Part shown: one piece after another, positions 1 through 6,853 of the stretch
Numbering within the stretch: the stretch's first letter is position 1
Layout of the letters: every line of letters starts with the position of its first letter
Origin: Anseongella sp036570465
GTDB lineage: Bacteria; Bacteroidota; Bacteroidia; Sphingobacteriales; Sphingobacteriaceae
Assembly (NCBI GenBank): GCA_036570465.1
Contig: DATCYD010000251.1
Location: 1 to 7,021 of the forward strand
Reading direction: 5' to 3'
DNA: 7,021 nt
Position numbers and translations under genes: made by a program
The notes under the pieces: model-generated
What the model was told of the DNA's origin: nothing
What the model saw: only the letters and a program-made list of their open reading frames with translations
The model's database searches: none

Positions 1-477
1 ATGGAAACCCGTGTGCTGGGGACCCGCTTTAACGTGAAAGCCTACCGGGACTCTGACGACATGCAAGTAACGGTTGTATCAGGAGAGGTCCGGGTAAGCG
101 TCCCTTCCGACGGGTCTGATGGAACAAAAACGGAATCGGTATTGTTGCAGCCCAGGCAAATGGCCACTTACGCCCGGGAAAATGGTCTGCTCAGCAAGTC
201 GGCCGTTGAAGATGTGACCCCGTATAAGGAATGGAAAGACGGCAAACTGGTGTTCAACCTCACTTCCATGGAAGAGGTGGCTTCCACGCTGGAGCGCGCT
301 TTCGGACTGAATATAAAAATAGAGAATCCGGCCATCCTGGACTGCAAGATAACCGGACGATTCAACAGAAGCCAGTCTGTTGACCTGACAATCGAGGCCA
401 TCTGTAAATCCATCGGCGCCCGGTACAGCATCCGGCACAAGAAAGTGACCATTGAAGGAGAAGGCTGTAAAAATTAA
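1..477 (+). CDS. FecR-family anti-sigma factor, C-terminal part (5' truncated by window)
   Basis: This is the periplasmic part of a FecR-like anti-sigma factor. Such proteins span the inner membrane, hold an ECF sigma factor, and release it when a TonB-dependent transducer binds its ligand. Residues 5-34 (VLGTRFNVKAY, then VTVVSGEVRVSV) match the end of the FecR domain. Residues about 75-155, starting YKEWKDGKLVFN and including LERAFGLNIKI and ITGRF, match the DUF4974 domain usual at the C-terminus of Bacteroidota FecR proteins. The frame ends at TAA 475-477. The Met at base 1 sits inside the FecR fold, so it is almost certainly internal. The sigma-binding N-terminus, the membrane helix and the partner sigma gene should lie upstream of the window. 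The next gene is an STN-bearing SusC, its expected signalling partner. Family assignment is firm; the pairing is inferred from order and domains. Confidence 0.93.
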   Translation: METRVLGTRFNVKAYRDSDDMQVTVVSGEVRVSVPSDGSDGTKTESVLLQPRQMATYARENGLLSKSAVEDVTPYKEWKDGKLVFNLTSMEEVASTLERAFGLNIKIENPAILDCKITGRFNRSQSVDLTIEAICKSIGARYSIRHKKVTIEGEGCKN

Positions 478-637
478 TCGATCGCAAACCTAAAAATCAG
501 CAATAGAAAATGAAAAGAACAACGCCCGGTGTGACAGAACACGGCTAACTGAACACGTTGTAAACGGTGACGCGTAAGAGCGGTCCCGTACTGTAGCAGA
601 AAATAAAGAAGCCCCCTGTGCGAGCGCCAACCTGCAC
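478..637 (+). other. fecR-susC intergenic leader region, no convincing gene
   Basis: These 160 bases separate the fecR-like stop from the first possible susC start. I see no tRNA or other named RNA, and no match to the Bacteroidota housekeeping promoter (TTTG near -33, TAnnTTTG near -7). An ECF-type promoter could be here but has no consensus I can recognise. The region contains a 12-codon open frame at 510-548 (begins MKRTTPG) and several short inverted repeats, mainly 524-545 and 611-645. It most likely acts as promoter plus 5' untranslated leader of the susC operon, which is inference from position. Confidence 0.6.
524..545 (+). other. Short imperfect hairpin in the susC leader
   Basis: GCC 524-526 can pair with GGC 543-545, and GTGT 529-532 with ACAC 539-542. 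This leaves a two-base bulge (527-528) and a six-base loop (533-538). The stem has only seven pairs and no following U-tract, so it is not a classic intrinsic terminator. It could be a leader RNA element or chance. Confidence 0.3.
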
Positions 638-645
638 ATGAGGGC
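611..645 (+). promoter_or_regulatory. Hairpin over the susC translation-start region
   Basis: Two stacked stems are visible. GCCC 611-614 pairs with GGGC 642-645, and TGTGC 617-621 pairs with GCACA 634-638. A 2x3 internal loop lies between them, with a 12-base loop at 622-633. The 3' arm contains the A of ATG 638 and most of GAGGG 640-644. GAGGG is Shine-Dalgarno-like and stands five bases before the in-frame GTG at 650. If it folds in the mRNA, the structure would hide either start signal, so a translational or attenuation role is possible. There is no U-run after the stem, which argues against a plain terminator. The pairing is directly visible; the function is inference. Confidence 0.45.
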
Positions 646-3600
646 CATTGTGAAACTTTATAAAACATTCAAATGTATGATTTTTCCGAGAGTTATTGAC
701 CGTTCAATTCCTGTAATCATGCGAGGATCGTTCATAGCATTGGTGATCACATTGCTTTCCCTTCAAATGGTGAGATCCAGCACAGGGAACGCACAGGGGA
801 TCCTTGATAAAAAGATAAGCGTCAGCGTCAGTGAAGCACCGATGGTACAGGTGCTGGAGCTCATCCACGGACAGACAGGCGTGGAATTCATCTATAGTTC
901 AAAAGCTCAGTTGCGTCAGAAAGTAAGCCTGAACATTGAAAAAGAGAGGCTGGAAATTACGCTCGACCGCTTGCTTGATCCTGTGGGGCTCACCTATGAA
1001 GTGGTTGGACAGAACATCGTCATTACCCGACGAAACAGACGGGTGGGGCTGATTCCCCTGGACCTTCCGGCTGTTAAATTGCAAAATTTGCATTTGTTGC
1101 CCTCTGCCGTTCAGGATATCGTGATAACAGGCCGGATAACGGATGCTTCCACCGGAGAAGGCCTCCCGGGGGTGAACATCGTTCTAAAAGGATACAGCGC
1201 CGGAGTTTCCAGTGAGCCTGACGGAAGTTACGAGCTGCAGATCCCGGCCGATGAAGCAGCAAACGGTGTGTTGGTTGTTTCCTTCATCGGTTACCTCTCA
1301 CAAGAGATCCCGTTGGAAGGCAGGACAAGGATCGATGTGGCGCTGGCCCAGGATATTGTGGGTCTGGAAGAAGTGGTGGTGGTTGGATACGGCACACAAA
1401 AGAAAAGCGACCTGACCGGCTCCATTTCATCTGTTAAGGCAGAAGAAATTAACGCATATCCATCAGCCAGCGTTCTTCAATCCCTGTCCGGAAGAGCGGC
1501 TGGGGTTCAGGTGCTGGCCAGTAACGGGGCGCCGGGCTCAGGTCCCAGCATCCGCATCAGGGGACAAAACTCTATCCAGGGAGACAATGAACCCTTGTAC
1601 GTAGTTGACGGATTCCCCGTGCGGAATAGCCCCACCCTGCTCAATAATTCGGACGTAGAAAGTATCGAAATTCTGAAGGACGCCTCGGCCACCGCCATTT
1701 ACGGATCCAGAGGTGCCAATGGGGTCGTTCTGATTACTACCAAACAGGGAAAGGCAGGAAAGACAATGGTCGATTTTGAGACCAGCTACAGCACTCAAAC
1801 GCTCCGTAAAAAACTGGACCTGATGAATGCCCGGGAATACGCCCTGCTCAACAACGAACAGGCGGTCAATGATGGCCTCGATCCTTACTTTACCGATGAG
1901 GAGATCGACGCCCTCGGACAGAGCTACGACTGGCAGGATCTGGTCTTCCAGAGCGCGCCCATCAGGAGTACTTCCCTGAACGTCCGTGGCGGCAACCAGA
2001 AAACGCAGTTCGCTCTTTCTGGAAGTATCTTCGGCCAGGAAGGGATCGTGAAGGGCAGCGATTACAACCGGTACTCCCTCCGTGCCAATGTGAACCACGA
2101 AATCAGCGACAAATTCCGGGTAACGCTTTCCAGCACGCTCTCAAAGTTGAAAACGGAACGGAAAGACAACAGCGGCGGCTCTCGCGGACGGTCCATGATC
2201 GGGGCCGCGATTTCGGCCCCTCCAACCCTTCAACCTTACAATGAAGACGGAACCTACACCGTACTGGCCGAGGAATATCCCTTTGTGGCGGTGGACCTGA
2301 CCAACCCCCTGAACTACATTAATGAACAGCATAATGAAGTAAAAGCCAATGTGGTCCTGGCCAATGCGGCACTGATCTACAATCCCATCAAAGAGCTAAC
2401 CATCAAGATATCCGGCGGGATTGAGAACAGGGATGACCGCGAGGATAATTATACCACCAGGAATTTTATCAACTCCGATGGAAGTGCAGGTATCAGTACC
2501 GAACAGTTCACCAGCTATCTGAGCGAAAATACCATTAGCTACGTCAGGACATTCAACCAAAAACATGATCTCTCCGTGCTGGCCGGCTTTACCTATCAGG
2601 ACTTCACCACCACATTCCTTTCCGGCAGCGGGATAGGCTTCTTATCAGACGCTTTTGAAACGTATGATCTGGGTGCTGCCGCCACGCCGGGGATCCCCGG
2701 TTCGGGTTACGCCAAATCAGTATTGTTGTCTTATCTGGGAAGGATTAACTATACCTACGACAGCAGGTTCCTGTTCACAGCCAGTTTCCGTTCCGACGGT
2801 TCCTCCCGGTTCAGCAAAGGGAATAAATGGGGGTATTTCCCCTCAGGCGCCTTCGCATGGAGGATCTCCAACGAAGAATTCATGAAGGAAAGCCGTCATA
2901 TTTCTGACCTGAAGCTGCGAACCAGCTGGGGCTTCACCGGCAGTCAGGCCATCTCTCCCTATGCAACCCTCAACAGATTGTCGTCCGGCAACACAATTTT
3001 TGGCGATGAGATGGTGAATACCTTTGCTCCGAGCACCCGGCTTCCCGGTGAACTGAAATGGGAAACCACTGAGCAGTTTGACGTTGGAATAGATTTGGGA
3101 CTGTTTAGCAACCGGCTCTATGTGACCGCCGACTACTACGTCAAAAACACGCGCGACCTGCTTAACACTGTGCGACTGCCGAGCTCTCTTGGGTTTACCA
3201 CTACCATTCAGAATGTAGGCAAAATGCAGAACAAAGGCGTAGAATTCGGCGTGGACGCAAAGGCCATGACCGGAGATTTCAAATGGGACCTTTTCGGGAA
3301 TATTTCCTTCAACCGGAATAAAATTGTCAAGCTTCATAACGGAGAAGATATTCTTACGAACTCCATTAACGTGCTGGTGGTCGGCGATAACTTTTCCATT
3401 CTGCGGGAAGGGCGGCCAGTGGGCCAGTTCTATGGGTATATGGAAAAAGGCTACGATGAAACCGGCCACATTACCTACCAGGATCTGAGTGGCGACGGGG
3501 CAATAGACGATGCCGACAAAACCTACATTGGCGACCCCAATCCGGATTTCATTTACGGGCTCACATCGGACATGTCATATAAGAATTTCCAGCTTACCGT

Positions 3601-4036
3601 TTTCATCCAAGGTTCCCAGGGGAACGATATTTTCAACGTGAGCTCTATTCCCAGTACCATGGATTACGGGCAGGGGCTGAATATGCCCCGGGAAGTGTTC
3701 CTGGATCACTGGACGCCGGAGAACACGGATGCCAGGTACCCGGTCATCACGAGGAACTATTCTGTACGGGTATCGGACCGGTGGGTGGAGGACGGTTCCT
3801 ACCTGCGGCTGAAAAACATCCAGCTGGCTTACAATCTGCCAGCGGGTGATCTTGGCCTTAAATGGTTAAACAGCGCCCAAATCTATGTTAGCGGACAGAA
3901 CCTGGTTACACTTACGAACTATTCATGGTGGGATCCCGAGGTGAACTCCCGGGGGGCCGGGACCCGGCAGGGAATCGACCATTACAGTTACCCCATGGCT
4001 AAGACGTTTACGGTAGGGCTACGTGCAGGATTTTAA
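638..4036 (+). CDS. SusC/RagA-family TonB-dependent outer-membrane transporter with STN sensor domain
   Basis: This is a TonB-dependent outer-membrane channel that imports ligands delivered by its SusD partner. Regions in order: a long N-terminal stretch with a signal-peptide hydrophobic core at about residues 31-44 (FIALVITLLSL) and likely cleavage near NAQ at 51-53; an STN (secretin/TonB N-terminal) domain about 58-130; a carboxypeptidase-regulatory-like beta domain about 161-240 (GRITDASTGEGLPGVNI); the SusC signature about 242-266 (EEVVVVGYGTQKK, DLTGSISSV); a plug domain to about 370 (IRIRGQNSI, YVVDGFPV, ILKDASATAIYGSRGANGV); then a 22-strand-type barrel ending in the aromatic residue F1132. 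The 1132-residue length fits STN-bearing SusC proteins. The start is uncertain: in-frame ATG 638, GTG 650 (preceded by GAGGG), ATG 677 and ATG 719 all precede the hydrophobic core. The STN domain plus upstream FecR points to ligand-triggered sigma-factor signalling. Substrate not identifiable. Confidence 0.96.
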   Translation: MRAIVKLYKTFKCMIFPRVIDRSIPVIMRGSFIALVITLLSLQMVRSSTGNAQGILDKKISVSVSEAPMVQVLELIHGQTGVEFIYSSKAQLRQKVSLNIEKERLEITLDRLLDPVGLTYEVVGQNIVITRRNRRVGLIPLDLPAVKLQNLHLLPSAVQDIVITGRITDASTGEGLPGVNIVLKGYSAGVSSEPDGSYELQIPADEAANGVLVVSFIGYLSQEIPLEGRTRIDVALAQDIVGLEEVVVVGYGTQKKSDLTGSISSVKAEEINAYPSASVLQSLSGRAAGVQVLASNGAPGSGPSIRIRGQNSIQGDNEPLYVVDGFPVRNSPTLLNNSDVESIEILKDASATAIYGSRGANGVVLITTKQGKAGKTMVDFETSYSTQTLRKKLDLMNAREYALLNNEQAVNDGLDPYFTDEEIDALGQSYDWQDLVFQSAPIRSTSLNVRGGNQKTQFALSGSIFGQEGIVKGSDYNRYSLRANVNHEISDKFRVTLSSTLSKLKTERKDNSGGSRGRSMIGAAISAPPTLQPYNEDGTYTVLAEEYPFVAVDLTNPLNYINEQHNEVKANVVLANAALIYNPIKELTIKISGGIENRDDREDNYTTRNFINSDGSAGISTEQFTSYLSENTISYVRTFNQKHDLSVLAGFTYQDFTTTFLSGSGIGFLSDAFETYDLGAAATPGIPGSGYAKSVLLSYLGRINYTYDSRFLFTASFRSDGSSRFSKGNKWGYFPSGAFAWRISNEEFMKESRHISDLKLRTSWGFTGSQAISPYATLNRLSSGNTIFGDEMVNTFAPSTRLPGELKWETTEQFDVGIDLGLFSNRLYVTADYYVKNTRDLLNTVRLPSSLGFTTTIQNVGKMQNKGVEFGVDAKAMTGDFKWDLFGNISFNRNKIVKLHNGEDILTNSINVLVVGDNFSILREGRPVGQFYGYMEKGYDETGHITYQDLSGDGAIDDADKTYIGDPNPDFIYGLTSDMSYKNFQLTVFIQGSQGNDIFNVSSIPSTMDYGQGLNMPREVFLDHWTPENTDARYPVITRNYSVRVSDRWVEDGSYLRLKNIQLAYNLPAGDLGLKWLNSAQIYVSGQNLVTLTNYSWWDPEVNSRGAGTRQGIDHYSYPMAKTFTVGLRAGF

Positions 4037-4048
4037 AAAGAAACAGAC

Positions 4049-5485
4049 ATGAAAAAGTTACTCATATTATTTTCGATCCCCCTGTTATTATCCGGATGCG
4101 CCGACCTTCTGGATGAAGCGCCTAAAGGAGTAGCGGTCGAAACATTCTATAACACTGCCGAAGAAGTTGAAACAGCAGTTAACGCCATTTACTCTCCCCT
4201 GCGGGGTGTTCGTCCCGAACAGATCTGTATCCTGGATGCACACACGGATTGGGGATTCGGCAGAGGCAGCCGGGCGCAATACAATGATTTTACGGCGTTG
4301 AATTCTACAAATATTAATACAGCGGCAGGACGCTGGAGAGATTTCTACCTGGGGATCCGGAACGCTAACCTGGTGATTGCGAACGTCGCAGGGAATGAAA
4401 CGATTGATCCTGTGGTGCTTTCCCAATATGTGGCTGAAGCAAAATTCCTGCGTGCATGGGCATATTTTGACCTGGTGCGGAATTGGGGCGGTGTTCCACT
4501 GAGAACGGAAGCCAATCTGGAAGAACCAGATGTTCCAAGAAGCAGTGAGGAAGATGTGTATGCTTTTATCCTGGCAGACCTGACGGAAGCCGAGGCTAAT
4601 CTTCCGGACCAGCCTAAGGACATTGGCAGACCCTCCAGGTTGGTGGCCAAGACACTCCTGGCCGACGTCTATCTTCAGCTGGGAAGGTTCGAGGAGGCAC
4701 GAGAGAAAGCAAACGACGTGATCCAATCTGGCGAGTACTCCCTTGTACCGGTAAGTTCATTCGAAGACTTCCAGCAGAAGATCTTCGGCCCCGATCTGCT
4801 GACCAGTACCGAGGAGATTTTCTATATGAAATATTCCCGGATCCAGGGACAGGGAAATTACATTCTGTGGATCCTGAATCACCCAAGTACGGGTCTTTAT
4901 AACTACGGTGGAGCATATGCCCATTATGGGGATGCGTCCGGCCGTTTTTATACCGAGTGGGACGATGCCGATATCCGCAAGCAACTCTGGGATAAAATTG
5001 ATTTCGGCCTGGGTCCCAATACCCTTGTTTCCAAAAAATACGTGGACCAGAACTCGGTGGAACAAAGCCGCGGCGCCGGGAACGACCTTCCCATCTACCG
5101 CTACTCCGAAGTCCTGCTCCAATTCGCCGAAGCCGACTGCCGGGTAGCCGGTGGCCCCACGCCCGAAGGAATTGAAGCGCTCAATAAAGTACACCGGCGC
5201 GCTTATGGCTACGATCCCACCACCCCGTCTCCGGTTGATTTTAATATTGCAGACTATAACGAAGAGTCATTCGCCGATCTGGTACTGCAGGAACGCGCTT
5301 ATGAGTTCCAGTTCGAAGGGAAAAGATGGCTGGATCTCAAACGGACCGGCAAGGCGGCGGAAATAATAATGATGAACAGGGAACTGACCATTGCGGAAGC
5401 CCACTACCTGTGGCCCATTCCGCTGGATGAACTGAATTTTAACGATGCCATGGATCCTCAAACGGATCAGAATCCTGGCTACTAA
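4049..5485 (+). CDS. SusD/RagB-family surface nutrient-binding lipoprotein
   Basis: This is the ligand-binding lid of the SusCD complex, anchored on the outer face of the outer membrane. Residues 1-17 form a lipoprotein signal (KK, hydrophobic core LLILFSIPLLL, lipobox LSGC with Cys17 as the lipidated residue). The start of the mature protein, ADLLDEAPKG, followed by FYNTAEEVETAVNAIY, is typical of SusD N-termini. A TPR-like helical segment lies at about 197-230 (LLADVYLQLGRFEEAREKA). The SusD C-terminal region is clear from about 351 (RYSEVLLQFAEADCR), through 414-433 (QERAYEFQFEGKRWLDLKR), to LWPIPLDEL and the usual ending QNPGY. At 478 residues it is at the shorter end for the family but complete. 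It starts 12 bases after the susC stop behind a purine-rich stretch, so the two genes are co-transcribed. The ligand cannot be read from the sequence. Confidence 0.96.
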   Translation: MKKLLILFSIPLLLSGCADLLDEAPKGVAVETFYNTAEEVETAVNAIYSPLRGVRPEQICILDAHTDWGFGRGSRAQYNDFTALNSTNINTAAGRWRDFYLGIRNANLVIANVAGNETIDPVVLSQYVAEAKFLRAWAYFDLVRNWGGVPLRTEANLEEPDVPRSSEEDVYAFILADLTEAEANLPDQPKDIGRPSRLVAKTLLADVYLQLGRFEEAREKANDVIQSGEYSLVPVSSFEDFQQKIFGPDLLTSTEEIFYMKYSRIQGQGNYILWILNHPSTGLYNYGGAYAHYGDASGRFYTEWDDADIRKQLWDKIDFGLGPNTLVSKKYVDQNSVEQSRGAGNDLPIYRYSEVLLQFAEADCRVAGGPTPEGIEALNKVHRRAYGYDPTTPSPVDFNIADYNEESFADLVLQERAYEFQFEGKRWLDLKRTGKAAEIIMMNRELTIAEAHYLWPIPLDELNFNDAMDPQTDQNPGY

Positions 5486-5490
5486 GGAGG
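5484..5490 (+). promoter_or_regulatory. Strong Shine-Dalgarno (AAGGAGG) overlapping the susD stop
   Basis: AAGGAGG at 5484-5490 shares its first two A bases with the TAA stop of the SusD gene (5483-5485). It lies four bases before ATG 5495. It fixes the flavoprotein start at 5495 and suggests that ribosomes ending on susD can pass directly to the next gene. Such a full-length motif is notable because Bacteroidota genes generally use Shine-Dalgarno signals little. Confidence 0.8.
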
Positions 5491-5494
5491 AAAT

Positions 5495-6853
5495 ATGAAA
5501 AGAAGGGAAATGCTTGGATCGATAGGGGCCCTTTCTGTAGGACTGGCCACCCCGCGTCTTTCTCAGGGAGAACAGCTGGCACCACCGTATCAGGTACATA
5601 GACAGGAGCTGGAGACCGATATTCTGGTCATCGGTGGAGGCACCGCCGGCACCATCGCGGCCATCCAGGCTGGCCGCGCCGGTCAGCGGACCGTACTGAT
5701 AGAGGCTGGCAGCCAGCTGGGAGGCACCACGACCGTAGGCGGGGTTTCATTTCCCGGCATCTTTTTCGCCTGGGGCAAGCAAGTCATCGGTGGAATCGGC
5801 TGGGAACTGGTACAGGAGGCGGTAGCTATGAACGATGATACCTTGCCCGACTTCTCCATCCCGCATGGACGCCAGCACTGGCGCCATCAGGTGCGGCTGA
5901 ACGGCCATATCTATGCCCTGCTTGCCGAAGAAAAATGCCTGGAAGCCGGTGTGCAGATCCGTTATTACGAAACTCCTGTTAAACTGGACTTCCAGCAAGA
6001 CCGTTGGAAGGTAAAAACCATGGGTAAGGGCGTACACGCCACCATCCTATGCAAACAAGTAATCGACTGTACCGGCAACGCCCTACCCAGCTCCATCGCC
6101 GGCTTCAACCTGCTGCGCGAAGAGGAAACCCAGCCAGGTACACTGCAGTTCCGCCTGGAAGGCTACGATTATGAGTCTTTGGACGCCGACCTCATCCGTC
6201 AGCGCTACAAAGAGGCGCTGGAGAACGGAGAACTGATTCGCGAGGAATTTCGGGGCAACATCATGGGCTTGCTCAAGGGCCACGGGGATAACATCCAGCA
6301 CATTCTGGGTGCGGATTCTACAACTTCCGAAACGCACACAGCCGCCAACATCGACGGCCGCCGCTCGTTGCTAAAGCATCTGCGCTTCCTGCGCACCCTT
6401 CCGGGCTGCGAAAAAACCTGGCTGCGCGATATGCAGACCGAGACGGCCGTACGGGAGACGTACCGTATTGACGGTCATCACAAGATCACCAAGGAAGAAT
6501 ATGTTACAGGAAAGGTATTCGAGGATGCCCTTTCTTATTCGTACTACCCGATCGACCTCCACGACAAGCACGGGGTAATCCCGGCGCACCTGGAAGAAGG
6601 GGTAGTGGCAACCATTCCGCTGCGGGCGCTGATCCCGAAAAAGAGCCGGAACTTTATTGTGGCCGGCCGCTGCCTCAGCAGTGATCGGCTGGCCAACTCC
6701 GCCCTGCGGGTCCAGGCTTCCTGCATGGGTATGGGTCAGGCAGCGGCCTGCGCCGCCACCCTGGCCAACACCAAAGGAACGACGCCCCTGGAAGTGCCTT
6801 TCGACGAACTTCGCCAATTGATTGAAAGTCATGGGGGAATTGTTCCGGCCTAG
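5495..6853 (+). CDS. FAD-dependent oxidoreductase (FAD_oxidored type), Tat-like signal
   Basis: This is a flavoprotein of the FAD_oxidored (PF12831-like) class, which binds FAD through an N-terminal Rossmann fold; the substrate and reaction are unknown. Residues 1-25 look like a Tat signal: twin arginines R3-R4 (KRREML), a weakly hydrophobic stretch GSIGALSVGLA, then SQG, implying folding with FAD before export. The dinucleotide-binding motif is at 42-52 (DILVIGGGTAG), with acidic E70 in VLIEA expected to bind the ribose, followed by GGTTTVGGV. VIDCTG at about 190 and the C-terminal NFIVAGRCLSSDRLANSALR, then QASCMGMGQAAACAATLA, are characteristic of the family. The 452-residue length is within range and both ends look complete. 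It follows susD by nine bases and overlaps the next gene, so it belongs to the SusCD operon and probably processes the imported ligand. Proteins of this family are sometimes labelled xanthan lyase; nothing here supports that. Confidence 0.9.
   Translation: MKRREMLGSIGALSVGLATPRLSQGEQLAPPYQVHRQELETDILVIGGGTAGTIAAIQAGRAGQRTVLIEAGSQLGGTTTVGGVSFPGIFFAWGKQVIGGIGWELVQEAVAMNDDTLPDFSIPHGRQHWRHQVRLNGHIYALLAEEKCLEAGVQIRYYETPVKLDFQQDRWKVKTMGKGVHATILCKQVIDCTGNALPSSIAGFNLLREEETQPGTLQFRLEGYDYESLDADLIRQRYKEALENGELIREEFRGNIMGLLKGHGDNIQHILGADSTTSETHTAANIDGRRSLLKHLRFLRTLPGCEKTWLRDMQTETAVRETYRIDGHHKITKEEYVTGKVFEDALSYSYYPIDLHDKHGVIPAHLEEGVVATIPLRALIPKKSRNFIVAGRCLSSDRLANSALRVQASCMGMGQAAACAATLANTKGTTPLEVPFDELRQLIESHGGIVPA

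Noticed and set aside
510..548. Twelve-codon frame starting MKRTTPG between fecR and susC, a possible leader peptide
   Set aside because: Very short, with no clear ribosome site and no regulatory codon run; no evidence beyond an ATG and a stop.
478..637. Intrinsic terminator between fecR and susC
   Set aside because: The visible stems lack a following T-tract, so a terminator cannot be supported.
818..832. Short GCGTCA-type direct repeat near the start of mature SusC
   Set aside because: Explained by the alternating ISVSVSE coding sequence; too short to be meaningful.
1366..1390. GTGGTGGTGG-like low-complexity run
   Set aside because: It simply encodes the valine run of the SusC signature EEVVVVGYG, not a repeat element.
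1538..2098. Minus-strand open frame of 186 codons over the plug and early barrel of susC
   Set aside because: The plus-strand frame carries the unmistakable plug motifs here; the antisense product is unrecognisable.
2843..3469. Long minus-strand open frame (208 codons) inside susC
   Set aside because: It lies wholly inside a strongly supported SusC barrel region. The product shows no recognisable domain, and it fits a shadow of biased codon use on the coding strand.
4088..4726. Minus-strand open frame of 212 codons inside susD
   Set aside because: Antisense to conserved SusD sequence, with no domain or signal recognised; another minus-strand frame overlaps it too.
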